NCBI GenBank assembly: GCA_026702755.1
Contig: JAPPBX010000071.1
Span: 33,090 to 97,089, forward strand
Source: Candidatus Poribacteria bacterium
Lineage (GTDB): Bacteria; Poribacteria; WGA-4E; WGA-3G
Direction of reading: 5' to 3'
Length of the DNA stretch: 64,000 nucleotides
Under the pieces are notes generated by a model. That model had not been told where the DNA came from. It worked only from the letters and a program-made list of their open reading frames with translations, and searched no databases. The position numbers and the translations under genes are program-made. This document shows, piece after piece, positions 7,232 through 16,601 of the stretch (its first letter is position 1; the number at the start of each line of letters is the position of its first letter).

Positions 7232-10108
7232 ATGAAAAACGTATCTACATTAACAATCGGTTTTAGCATCATAGTTTTTACATTGCTGAGTGCAACTATA
7301 GACACTGCTAATCCTGATTCGGTCAGCACCCTTCGCCGCACAGATGACATCTCGCGTAGCAAAGCGGCGTTTGCAGTAGTTGGTGAAGAAATCGCCCGCG
7401 GTTTAAACCTGCACATACTTTCTGAATCGGACTATTGGAAACTGCGAGGTCCCGTGCTCTTAGACCCCCAAACGGATATCCACTTCCAACTCCGAGAACA
7501 TTTCGATAGAATTGTCAACACTGTCGATTTTGGCGCATCGTTGGATGCTGGTTCTTCGAGCCAAAACTCGCCAATAAGCCGGGGTAATAAACCTGTACTC
7601 TATAAGAAAGCCTCGGAGATTATCCGTGATTTTATCGCACGAGGGTATATCTCTGTTATTATTGTGTCTCATGCGCCAATTGGGATGGGTGAAATGGCGG
7701 CAATTCGTGGGCTGCAGGGTGAGGTGCGCTATACATACGAAATTATTAACAGTGCATCCGTTTTCGTTCCCCTTAAAAATGTCGCTTCTTTGATAAAACT
7801 GCCGTTTATCACGGAAGTATGGCCGAATAGTAAAGGACATTTAGCACTAGCTGACAGTACCCCACAAATCGGAGCAGATAAGGTTCATAAACAGCCTGCT
7901 AATGGTGGACTTGGTGTTACCGGAAAGGGCGTCTTTGTTGGTGTTGTTGATACTGGTATATATAGAACACATTCCGAGTTTACAGGTAGACTTAGCCGGG
8001 GGAATGAAAGAGGATTGACCCACGCCCTCAGTGATCCAGATGAAATAACATATTGTGGAAATAATACAGAGTTGCATGGTACTTTTGTAGCAGGTATTAT
8101 TGGTGCTGCAGACAATGGTAACAATATAACTGGGGTTGCTCCAGAAGTAGAATTCCTTGATGCTGCGTATGTTCTTTTGTTGCGTAGGGTCTTTGAAGGT
8201 GATTATGATGATGCAATGGATGCAATTAAATGGGCTGCTCATCCGCCTCGGTGGTATGCTCCAGATGCCGACGATAAAGCTGACGTTGTCAATCTAAGTT
8301 CCGGTTGGCCCCCTTGGATGTATGGACGGAAGGGGGAGGATCCAATGAGCAAGTTAATTAATGACCTCGTAGCTGACCATGGGAAAGTCTTTGTAACTTC
8401 CGCTGGGAATGGGGCATTGCGCCGCACAAGTGGTCCAATATGGGCCACAGGAGATAATGCAATACACAATTTTGATATTAAAAACCAAGACGCTGTTAGG
8501 GTTACCCTGATATGGGGCGACCACACTGAGGATTTAGACTTAGTGATTTGGGATTCTTCCAATGGCAAGAAGATCAGGGAATCGAGTAATCACGGCACAT
8601 ATTATGAGCAGCTAGATTTTGACACTAATCAGTCCCACAAATATACCGTTCAGGTGGTGGGGCACGACGTTTCAAGTCCTCAACAGTATGAAGTCTGGCT
8701 AACAGGAAAAAACGGTTGTGAAAAAAATCCTGAATTTGAATCACCTAATAGCGAAAAGACCGTCTTTGTCCCTGGATACAGCAGGAACGTTATCACCGTT
8801 GGTGCTGTGGATATGGATAAGAATAATAAGATAGCTGATTCTTCTAGTCAAGGTTCTGACACGGATTTAATTAAACCGGAAGTGGTAGCTCCTGGTGTGG
8901 ATATTACGTCGCCAGTAGCACCCGGTGGGTATGCCACCAGGAGCGGCACGAGCGCGGCCGCCCCTCATGTCGCTGGCGTTGCAGCGTTAATTCTTGATGC
9001 TGTTGGGAAAAATAAGGCTGGGAAATGGAATTTCAGTCCGGACGAGGTCAAATCAGCGATAGTACGTGGGGCAGAAGATATTACGAACAAACTACCTAAT
9101 AACACTTTTGGCGCAGGGCTCGTGAAAGCGGATAACATAATCTTCGGCGGCACGGTGAATCCTGGAAAGAAGCTATGTTTTAAAATTACGCTCCGCCTGG
9201 TCAAATATTGGTATAACAATTTTTACTTAAATGCTGAAAACGATTATCCGCGGGATGTCTCTGTTGCTTTCGCTGTTGCTATTTCGTGGGAGGACAATAG
9301 CAGGGATTTAGACTTGGAGTTTTTAGATCAAAACGGCAATCCCGTTGGTCCTCTCGTCGCTCATGATCAGGAATCGAATTACGAAAAAATCAGTGCCCGA
9401 CTCCCTATGGCTTTCAACCCTGGGGACTTCTTTTATCTTAATGTTATCCATAACAACCCGGCAGGTAAGTCTATCCGTTTTACCGGGGCTTCAACACATC
9501 CAATCAAGCGTGTGGAATTAGATGTTAACTGTGATGGTGTTGTCAACCTTAAAGATCTTGTGGAAGTCGCCAAGAAATTCAAAGCAGTTGGTGTAAATAT
9601 AGAGGATATTAACGGCGATGGTATCGTAGACCTAGATGATATGAAAATTATCGCGAAGAAAATGGCCGGTGCCCCCGCTGCACCAACTGGCTCCCAAGTC
9701 GCGATAGAGACAATTCAGCAATGGTTAGCGGAAGCTAAGCAGACGGGGAACACTGACCCTGACTTTCTCCGGGGCATCGCGATGTTAGAGCAGCTCGTTG
9801 CTCTCTTGACCCCTATGGAGACAGCACTGCTTGCGAACTATCCAAACCCGTTCAATCCGGAAACGTGGATACCTTATCAGTTAGCAACCACCGCCGATGT
9901 CACACTGACGATCTATGACATCCAAGGGCGCGTGGTGCGTGCTTTGGATTTAGGACATCAGCGTGCAGGGACGTACCACGCGCGGAGCCGTGCCGCGTAT
10001 TGGGATGGTAGAAACGCAGTCGGTGAACCCGTTGCAAGTGGTGTCTATTTCTATACGCTCAAAGCAGGCGACTTTTCTGCAACGCGGAAACTCCTCATCC
10101 GGAAGTAG
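7232..10108 (+). CDS. secreted subtilisin-like serine protease (S8) with dockerin pair and sorting tail
   Basis: 958 residues from ATG 7232, which has AAGGAAGG upstream and a hydrophobic leader; the frame opens further upstream without such support. The S8 catalytic triad is present: D240 (VGVVDTG), H282 (ELHGTFVAG) and S574 (SGTSAAAPHVAG). Between H and S there is an inserted beta-sandwich (VRVTLIWGDHTEDLDLVIWD) like the PPC domain, and a second similar one follows the protease (VAISWEDNSRDLDLEFLD). A dockerin-like pair (DVNCDGVVNLKDLV, DINGDGIVDLDDMK; about 762-815) and the sorting tail (869-958) end the chain. It probably acts outside the cell, perhaps processing neighbouring surface proteins. 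Confidence 0.93.
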   Translation: MKNVSTLTIGFSIIVFTLLSATIDTANPDSVSTLRRTDDISRSKAAFAVVGEEIARGLNLHILSESDYWKLRGPVLLDPQTDIHFQLREHFDRIVNTVDFGASLDAGSSSQNSPISRGNKPVLYKKASEIIRDFIARGYISVIIVSHAPIGMGEMAAIRGLQGEVRYTYEIINSASVFVPLKNVASLIKLPFITEVWPNSKGHLALADSTPQIGADKVHKQPANGGLGVTGKGVFVGVVDTGIYRTHSEFTGRLSRGNERGLTHALSDPDEITYCGNNTELHGTFVAGIIGAADNGNNITGVAPEVEFLDAAYVLLLRRVFEGDYDDAMDAIKWAAHPPRWYAPDADDKADVVNLSSGWPPWMYGRKGEDPMSKLINDLVADHGKVFVTSAGNGALRRTSGPIWATGDNAIHNFDIKNQDAVRVTLIWGDHTEDLDLVIWDSSNGKKIRESSNHGTYYEQLDFDTNQSHKYTVQVVGHDVSSPQQYEVWLTGKNGCEKNPEFESPNSEKTVFVPGYSRNVITVGAVDMDKNNKIADSSSQGSDTDLIKPEVVAPGVDITSPVAPGGYATRSGTSAAAPHVAGVAALILDAVGKNKAGKWNFSPDEVKSAIVRGAEDITNKLPNNTFGAGLVKADNIIFGGTVNPGKKLCFKITLRLVKYWYNNFYLNAENDYPRDVSVAFAVAISWEDNSRDLDLEFLDQNGNPVGPLVAHDQESNYEKISARLPMAFNPGDFFYLNVIHNNPAGKSIRFTGASTHPIKRVELDVNCDGVVNLKDLVEVAKKFKAVGVNIEDINGDGIVDLDDMKIIAKKMAGAPAAPTGSQVAIETIQQWLAEAKQTGNTDPDFLRGIAMLEQLVALLTPMETALLANYPNPFNPETWIPYQLATTADVTLTIYDIQGRVVRALDLGHQRAGTYHARSRAAYWDGRNAVGEPVASGVYFYTLKAGDFSATRKLLIRK

Positions 10109-10173
10109 ATATGAGTTGCGAATCGCGACAAATTCGAGATCAGAGTTTCCTCTTACAAAGGAGGTAGAATTTT

Positions 10174-12528
10174 ATGAAAATGAAAAGATTTTTTACAGTT
10201 CCTTTCAGTGTGTTACTGATGGCAACACTTTCTATGTCTGCTTTTGCGCAGCAGAACTTGCCGGAGGGTGCGATTGCGCGTCTGGGTAAAGGCGACATGC
10301 GTGATATAGCGTATTCTCCAGATGGGGAGCTTCTTGCGATGGCTGTGCTTGCCGATATTTTGCTCTATGATACGCGAAACGGTCAAGAGGTCGCGCGTCT
10401 CACGGGACACACCGGTGTGGTCACTGATCTTTCCTTTAGTCGGGATGGTCAGACGTTGGCAACTGTGCGTCGGGCAGGGAGGACGGTGCGGCTGTGGGAT
10501 GTTGCGACGGGCACGCTCCGACATACCCTTAGCAGAGCCAGTGCTCCTATTTCCTTTAGTCCGGATAGTAAGACCTTGGCAGCAGAATCAGGTGGCGGGG
10601 TTCGTCTGTGGGATGTTACGACGGGCGAGCCCCTACAGAAGACATTTCTTCCAGAACGTTCTGCCCGTGATAATGTTTGCTTTAGTGGGGATGGTCAGAC
10701 GTTGTTAGTTGATACCTGGTCGTATGTTCGCTTATACGATGTTGCGACGGGCAGGCTCCGCCACATATTTCATCCGCCGTATTCTCTCTATGCACCGCCG
10801 GTGTGTAGTCCGGATGGTCAGACTTTCATAACTACTGGCAATGGGAAGGTGGATGTATGGGATATTGCGACGGGCGCACTCCGAAATACCTTTGGACCCG
10901 CTGATGTCAAAAGTGTCTCGTTTAGTCCGGATAGTCAGACGTTGGCAAGTGGGAGTCGGCACGGGACGGTTCATCTATGGGATGTTGCGACGGGCACGCT
11001 CCGAAATACCTTTGGACACACCTCTGATGTTAATAGTGTCTCGTTTAGTCGGGATAGTCAGACGTTGGCAAGTGGGAGCGATGACGGGACAGTGCGGCTG
11101 TGGGATGTTGCGGCGGGCACGCTCCTACGGACACTTCAACACCCCCATTTTGTCCATAGTGTTCTCTTGAGTCCGGATGGTCAGACCTTGGTAAGTACGA
11201 GTTACGGCTGGGGGGACGAGACGGTGCGTCTATGGGATGTTGCGACGGGCACGCTTCGACATACCTTTGAAGGATACACCTATAATGTCAATAGTGTTTC
11301 CTTTAGTCGGGATGGTCAGACGTTGGTAAGCGCGAGTGATGGCGCGGTTCATCTATGGGATGTTGCGACTCGCACGCGCCGAGACATATTTCAACATAGG
11401 AGCAAGTGGGGCCAGTTTCAAGGCAAAGTTAGTGCTTTCTTGAGTCGGGATGGTCAGACGTTGGTAAGCGCGAGTCGGAACGGGACGGTTCATCTATGGG
11501 ATGTTGCGACGGGCATACCCCAACGGACACTTACACTTGAAAGCCCTGATGATTCCTTTTACGGCTATTTCAAAAGTTTCTCGCTTAGTCCGGATGGTCA
11601 GATTTTGGCAAGTGGGAGTTCGGACGAGACGGTGCGGCTGTGGGATGTTGCGACGGGCACGCTCCGAAATACCTTTGAAGGACACGTCTCTGATGTCAAT
11701 AGTGTTTCCTTTTCTCCGGATGGTCAGATTTTGGCAAGTGGGAGTTCGGACGAAACGGTGCGGCTGTGGGATGTTGCGACGGGCACGCTCCTACGGACAC
11801 TTCCAATCGGCACCACGGTCAATAGTGTCTCGTTTTCTCCCGATGGTAAGACATTGGCAAATGGGTATAATTTGACTTGGAAGGAACAGATTCATTTATG
11901 GGACGTTGCGACGGGCACGTTCCTACGGACACTTGAGGTCCGTCGTTCCAGTTATAGTTTTGTAGCCGTTCACAGTGTTTCCTTTTCTCCGGATGGTCAG
12001 ATTTTGGCAAGTGGGAGTTCGGACGAGACGGTGCGGCTGTGGGATGTTGCGACGGGCACGCTCCGAAATACCTTTGAAGGACACGTCTCTGGTGTCAATA
12101 GTGTTTCCTTTTCTCCGGATGGTCAGACAGTGGCAAGTGCGAGTATTGACGGGCAAATCCTTCTCTGGAGGGTCGGACGGTGGGAAGAAGAACCCGCGAA
12201 TGCCCCTACGTCTTTCCAAGTCTCTCTACTTCCAGAAGAAACAGCTCTTTTGGCGAACTACCCGAACCCGTTCAACCCAGAGACGTGGCTACCGTATCAG
12301 TTGGCGGCACCTGCCGATGTTGCCCTGACGATCTATGACATTCAGGGACGCGTGGTGCGGGATTTGGATTTAGGGCATCAACGCGCAGGAAGGTATCACA
12401 CTCGGAGCCGTGCCGCGTATTGGGACGGTAAAAACGCTGTGGGTGAACCTGTGGCGAGTGGTGTTTATTTCTATACGCTCAAAGCAGGCGATTTTGCCGC
12501 AACGCGGAAGATGTTGATACAGAAATAG
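10174..12528 (+). CDS. secreted WD40-repeat protein with sorting tail
   Basis: 784 residues; AAAGGAGG precedes the ATG and a signal peptide ends AFAQQ. Almost the whole mature protein (30-680) is WD40 blades of very uniform sequence (VNSVSFSPDGQ.LASGSSDETVRLWDVATGTLRNTFEGH). Unlike its neighbours it has no dockerin pair; the blades run straight into the sorting tail at about 695-784. Several blades are almost identical at DNA level, pointing to recent internal duplication. It is probably an exported protein-interaction platform. Confidence 0.92.
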   Translation: MKMKRFFTVPFSVLLMATLSMSAFAQQNLPEGAIARLGKGDMRDIAYSPDGELLAMAVLADILLYDTRNGQEVARLTGHTGVVTDLSFSRDGQTLATVRRAGRTVRLWDVATGTLRHTLSRASAPISFSPDSKTLAAESGGGVRLWDVTTGEPLQKTFLPERSARDNVCFSGDGQTLLVDTWSYVRLYDVATGRLRHIFHPPYSLYAPPVCSPDGQTFITTGNGKVDVWDIATGALRNTFGPADVKSVSFSPDSQTLASGSRHGTVHLWDVATGTLRNTFGHTSDVNSVSFSRDSQTLASGSDDGTVRLWDVAAGTLLRTLQHPHFVHSVLLSPDGQTLVSTSYGWGDETVRLWDVATGTLRHTFEGYTYNVNSVSFSRDGQTLVSASDGAVHLWDVATRTRRDIFQHRSKWGQFQGKVSAFLSRDGQTLVSASRNGTVHLWDVATGIPQRTLTLESPDDSFYGYFKSFSLSPDGQILASGSSDETVRLWDVATGTLRNTFEGHVSDVNSVSFSPDGQILASGSSDETVRLWDVATGTLLRTLPIGTTVNSVSFSPDGKTLANGYNLTWKEQIHLWDVATGTFLRTLEVRRSSYSFVAVHSVSFSPDGQILASGSSDETVRLWDVATGTLRNTFEGHVSGVNSVSFSPDGQTVASASIDGQILLWRVGRWEEEPANAPTSFQVSLLPEETALLANYPNPFNPETWLPYQLAAPADVALTIYDIQGRVVRDLDLGHQRAGRYHTRSRAAYWDGKNAVGEPVASGVYFYTLKAGDFAATRKMLIQK
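11589..12127 (+). repeat. near-identical WD40 blade repeats inside the gene
   Basis: The 140 bp at 11589-11728 match 11988-12127 with a single mismatch (GAT versus GGT near 11692), an offset of 399 bp or 133 codons. A further related copy lies at 11719-11800. Such silent-site identity within a gene indicates recent duplication or gene conversion. Confidence 0.9.
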
Positions 12529-12612
12529 TATCAAATGACCTTATGATAACTCGGATGCTGATGTTTATTAGCTTTCCATACTCGTTAGGTTAACTCATGT
12601 GTCATTTGATAC
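12528..12612. repeat. 85-bp inverted-repeat element
   Basis: GTATCAAATGAC (12528-12539) is exactly complementary to GTCATTTGATAC (12601-12612). The left arm overlaps the last base of the preceding stop codon and the right arm ends 30 bp before the ribosome site of the next gene. It could be a small MITE-like element. The loop is too long (about 60 nt) and there is no T-run for a standard terminator. Confidence 0.55.
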
Positions 12613-12656
12613 AACTATAAGTGATTGGATTGTATTTTCTCAAAAGGAGGATTCTG

Positions 12657-15191
12657 ATGAAAAAAGCAGTGTTTTCTATTTTTTCGGTGCTACTGCTGCT
12701 ACTGGTGTTTTCTTCACAGGAGACGCAGGCACAGAAAGTGTTGGATACCCACTTTTTGGGCCCAAGTTATATAGTCGAAAGCGTGGCGTTCTCTCCCGAT
12801 GGCAAGACGCTCGCCAGTGGGTGCGGGGATGGCACGATCTGGTTATGGGATACGAAAACCGGCGCATACCTCGACGTTTGGCAGAGGTCTTCTGATGCCG
12901 TCCATAGCGTGGCGTTCTCTCCCAATGGTAAGCTACTCGCCAGTGGGTGCGGGGACGGCACCATCGACCTATGGGACGTAAAGACGGGCGACATCCTGCG
13001 ATCTCTGTCAAGGCGTGAGTCTGATGTCTTTAGTGTGGCGTTTTCGCCCGATGGACAGGTGATAGCAGGCGGTTGTCGGGATGGCACTATCGACCTATGG
13101 GACGTAAAGACGGGCGACATCCAGCAAATCCTCACGGGGCAGCATGTGTACCCTGTTCGGAGCGTCGCGTTTTCGCCCGATGGCAAGATGCTGGCAAGTA
13201 CATCCTCCTCAAGAACAGACTTTACCTACTCATATGGTAGGACGCTTTCGTGGGACCCGAAAACGGGGGTCCTTCTGAACACTTACGGTGGTTCGTCTCT
13301 GGGTGTCGCGTTTTGGTCGGATGGAAAGGTGCTGGTGCTGGCTACGCTGAGAGGCCCCTATGACGCAACGACCGGCGAACGCCTGGATGCCTGGCCACTT
13401 GCCTGGCCACTTGGTGGCAGCAACATCACAACGTCAGGTGGTGGCAGTAGCCTCGCGTTTTCACCCGATGGCAAGACGATGGTAGTAAGAGAGTCGTACA
13501 GAAGAATCGGTGTATTCACGGACGACATCGCGCACGCCCTTACACCTGAATGGGGTGTCGGTTCTTTTCTGAGTTTCGCGTTTTCACCCGATGGCAAGAC
13601 GCTGGCGATTGGTGGGGGAGGTAATAGACGTAACGGGAAGATCCACTTATTTGACGCAAACACGGGTGAGTTCCAGCAATCCATTGAAGGACATACGCGA
13701 ACCATTGAGCAACTCGTGTTTTCGCCCGATGGCAAGAAACTCATCAGTAGCGGCGGGGTTAATGACTGGACAATCCGCGTCTGGGACGCACAGACGGGCG
13801 CACACCTGAAATTACTCTATCCGTTTGCGGGCGGCTATAAATTGGCACTTTCACCCGATGGACAGAGGCTCGCAAGCCTATGGCGTCGGTCTCAGTCCAT
13901 CAATGTATTTGACGCAAACACGGGTGAACCACTCTATGAACTTTGGGGGCATGGGGGTGATGTCAGGAGCATCGCGTTCGCGCCGGCGGGTCAGACGCTG
14001 GCAAGCGCAAGCCGCGACGAGACGATCCGGTTCTGGGACGCACAGACAGGGGCACACACAAACACGCTCGCCGGACATACAAGTTCCGTCGAGAGCCTCG
14101 CCTTTTCACCCGATGGTCAGACGCTGGTGAGTGGCGATGCCGACGGTACGATCCGTTTGTGGAATGCAACGACGGGTGCAAGGTTGGGAACCCTCACCGA
14201 GGAGACAGCAGGTTTCCACAACCTTGTGTATAGTCCCGATGGACAGGTGCTCGCGAGTGCGAGGGATGACGACACCATCCAATTATTAAACCCCACGACA
14301 GGTGAAGACAAAAACACGCTTTCGGGACATGAGGGGCACATCTATAGCATCGCATTTTCACCCGATAGCAAAGTGCTGGCGAGTGCAAGTGCCGACGCGA
14401 CGATCGGCGTATGGGATGTCGAGACAGGCACACGGCTGCAGACACTCCAGCAGGGGGGTAGCGTCTTTCAGAGCATCGCCTTTTCACCCGATGGCAAGAC
14501 ACTCGCCAGTGGGACCTACGGATCCATCGCTTTATGGGCGTTACCAGAGATACTTAAACAGATACAGCGCGGTCCTAAAGATGTCAACAGCGATGGCATC
14601 GTGAACATCTTGGATTTGGTCTTCGTCGCCTCACGTTTCGGGCAGATCGCTGCTGAAGAAGATATGCCAGCAGATGTCAACGGCGATGGCATCGTGAACA
14701 TCCTTGACCTTGTAAGGGTCGCAGGGGCTTTTGATGTCGGGGGTGCCGCACCATCTCTACATCCACAGGCACGCACACACCTCACGGCAGGGAACGTGCA
14801 ACAGTGGCTCCTTGAGGCAGCGCAACTCCCGCTCACAGATCCGATCTCACAAAGAGGGATTCGCACCCTTTACGCACTCCTAACAGCCTTGACACCCAAA
14901 GAAACCGCACTTTTGGCAAACTATCCCAATCCATTCAATCCAGAGACCTGGATCCCTTATCAGCTCACTATATCTGCGGATGTGACACTGACAATCCACG
15001 ACATTCAAGGGCGCGTGGTGCGGACCTTGGACTTAGGACATCAGCGTGCAGGTACGTACCACACGCAGAACCGCGCGGCATATTGGGATGGCAAAAATAC
15101 AGTCGGTGAACCTGTCGCAAGCGGTGTCTATTTTTATACGCTCACAGCAGGCGAATTTACTGCCACGCGGAAACTCCTGATACGGAAGTAG
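12657..15191 (+). CDS. secreted WD40-repeat protein with dockerin pair and sorting tail
   Basis: 844 residues from ATG 12657, selected by AAAAGGAGG at 12642-12650 and the signal peptide (MKKAVFSIFSVLLLLLVF...AQA). WD40 blades occupy about 25-635, with the pattern SVAFSPDGKTLASG.GDGTI.LWD. A dockerin-like pair follows (DVNSDGIVNILDLV, DVNGDGIVNILDLV; about 641-695), then the same linker (VQQWLLEAAQL.LTDP..QRGI) and sorting tail (754-844) as in the genes upstream. It closes the five-gene surface cluster. Domain architecture matches the gene at 2592, so the two are probably paralogues. Confidence 0.92.
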   Translation: MKKAVFSIFSVLLLLLVFSSQETQAQKVLDTHFLGPSYIVESVAFSPDGKTLASGCGDGTIWLWDTKTGAYLDVWQRSSDAVHSVAFSPNGKLLASGCGDGTIDLWDVKTGDILRSLSRRESDVFSVAFSPDGQVIAGGCRDGTIDLWDVKTGDIQQILTGQHVYPVRSVAFSPDGKMLASTSSSRTDFTYSYGRTLSWDPKTGVLLNTYGGSSLGVAFWSDGKVLVLATLRGPYDATTGERLDAWPLAWPLGGSNITTSGGGSSLAFSPDGKTMVVRESYRRIGVFTDDIAHALTPEWGVGSFLSFAFSPDGKTLAIGGGGNRRNGKIHLFDANTGEFQQSIEGHTRTIEQLVFSPDGKKLISSGGVNDWTIRVWDAQTGAHLKLLYPFAGGYKLALSPDGQRLASLWRRSQSINVFDANTGEPLYELWGHGGDVRSIAFAPAGQTLASASRDETIRFWDAQTGAHTNTLAGHTSSVESLAFSPDGQTLVSGDADGTIRLWNATTGARLGTLTEETAGFHNLVYSPDGQVLASARDDDTIQLLNPTTGEDKNTLSGHEGHIYSIAFSPDSKVLASASADATIGVWDVETGTRLQTLQQGGSVFQSIAFSPDGKTLASGTYGSIALWALPEILKQIQRGPKDVNSDGIVNILDLVFVASRFGQIAAEEDMPADVNGDGIVNILDLVRVAGAFDVGGAAPSLHPQARTHLTAGNVQQWLLEAAQLPLTDPISQRGIRTLYALLTALTPKETALLANYPNPFNPETWIPYQLTISADVTLTIHDIQGRVVRTLDLGHQRAGTYHTQNRAAYWDGKNTVGEPVASGVYFYTLTAGEFTATRKLLIRK

Positions 15192-15338
15192 CACTTTCAG
15201 AGAAACGGAAGATGGGAAGGTAACACGCTACTCATCTTCTATACAAACAACTTGATTGCACCTCACAATCAAAAACCACCTAAAAAGGTGCGATGAACTG
15301 TGCAACTACGAACAATCCGATAAGTTTAGATTGGACAA

Positions 15339-16568
15339 TTACGCATAGCGTAAAATGGACACCCGAATCTGCTCCCACTTCCGTTTAGAGCGATGGGTTG
15401 AGACCCGCCTTTTAAAGAGTGCCTCCTCCCTAAAACCAGCTTCCGAGATTATTCTTTCCAAATTCGTAATTGCTTTCGGACCAGAGGCATCAGCATAACC
15501 CAATAAAATCGTGCCGTCAGGTTTCAGGAAACCTGAGACCTGCGCAAAAAAGCGTTTCAGCGTTTCCTGTTTTTCATCGTGGATAGCGAGTTCTGCGCGA
15601 TTGCGCACGCGGGCAACAACCCACGGTGCATTAAAGATAATCACATCAAATTGGTGGGACAGAAACGAATCAAATAGGTCACCGGCGGGCATGACGCGGA
15701 CAGCGTCTGAATCTGGAAGGAGTCGTTGAAGGTTTAGTTTTGTTGTCGCAATGGCTTCAGGGAGTAGGTCGGACGCATACAATTCAACCCCTTCACCCAA
15801 TTCCTGCTGCGCCAATAAGGTCAAACATCCACTGCCACACCCGATGTCGGCAACCGTGGCGGGATTCGAGTGACGGACGAACTGGAGTGCCTCTTGGAAG
15901 CACTCAATCGTTTCCTGCGAGCGCGGCGCGAGGACGTTCTCGGAAGCGAAAAAGGAGGCACCGAGCGCACGGACCGGATAGGTTTCTGCCAATGCTTGTT
16001 GAATTTGTTGAATCTTTGTTACGGGTAGGAGAAAGGGTTTTCCTTGATTCGCTCCGGCTGGTTCTCCAGCGAGTTCCAATAGATAGGGTAGGTCTGGCGC
16101 AGGTTCAACCTGTAAGATTCCGTCCGCATCTGCCCAACAGACGAGTTTCGCTAAGGCTTCTTTCAGGGCATGATTTGCGGATCTCCGATGCGAATCTCTC
16201 TGATCCTGTCGTTTCGCGTTACGGTTAGTGTGCTGGATTAAATCCTGTTTGTGGCGTTGGATATAGTCCATCACTTTTGTAATCTGTTCCCACTCTCCCT
16301 CCACAACGGCAACGCCACCGTGTCGGATATGCGTGAAGATCCGGTTGAGATGTCTTAATTCTTGGTGAGCGAACAGTTTAACACGCGGGCGAGCGAAAAC
16401 GGCATCCCGGCATTCGGCAGGGACATAGAGTTCACCGATGTTAGTAACCGAATAGAAAAGATTGGAAGACTGGAAGATTGGAAGATTGGGGGAAGCGGCT
16501 TCTCCTTCATCTTTCGTTGCTTCCGCCCCATCAACCCTTCTCTGCTTCCAACGCCTGCTGCCTTCCAT
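15339..16568 (-). CDS. class I SAM-dependent methyltransferase (MTS-like)
   Basis: 409 residues. The catalytic half (about 215-409) has motif I VADIGCGSGCLTL and an acidic motif II (LYASDLLPEAI). The position of the usual NPP[YF] catalytic motif reads NAPW, which is unusual. HemK-type and RsmC-type methyltransferases are the closest families I recognise; the substrate (N in protein or nucleic acid) is uncertain. The first about 38 residues (SRRWKQRRVDGAE...) are translated from a GGAAG-type heptad repeat that also supplies the purine-rich stretch before the ATG. No other start is evident before YSVTNIGELYVPAE. The true N-terminus is therefore doubtful. Confidence 0.8.
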   Translation of the reverse strand: MEGSRRWKQRRVDGAEATKDEGEAASPNLPIFQSSNLFYSVTNIGELYVPAECRDAVFARPRVKLFAHQELRHLNRIFTHIRHGGVAVVEGEWEQITKVMDYIQRHKQDLIQHTNRNAKRQDQRDSHRRSANHALKEALAKLVCWADADGILQVEPAPDLPYLLELAGEPAGANQGKPFLLPVTKIQQIQQALAETYPVRALGASFFASENVLAPRSQETIECFQEALQFVRHSNPATVADIGCGSGCLTLLAQQELGEGVELYASDLLPEAIATTKLNLQRLLPDSDAVRVMPAGDLFDSFLSHQFDVIIFNAPWVVARVRNRAELAIHDEKQETLKRFFAQVSGFLKPDGTILLGYADASGPKAITNLERIISEAGFREEALFKRRVSTHRSKRKWEQIRVSILRYA

Positions 16569-16590
16569 CTTCCACCCTTCCTACAAGCAT
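16440..16590. repeat. GGAAGAT-type heptad repeat
   Basis: Runs of GGAAGAT/TGGAAGA on the plus strand at about 16458-16492 face TTCCA/CTTCCAC runs at 16548-16580, giving an interrupted inverted repeat. It overlaps the 5' end of the methyltransferase gene. Similar elements lie at 34300, 39056 and 60946. Confidence 0.65.
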
Positions 16591-16601
16591 TACCGAACTG
16601 T

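Noticed and set aside
15240..15290. Intrinsic terminator after the last WD40 gene (TTGATTG...CAATCAA and CACCT...AGGTG hairpins)
   Set aside because: Short stems with no following T-run on either strand; not strong enough to list.
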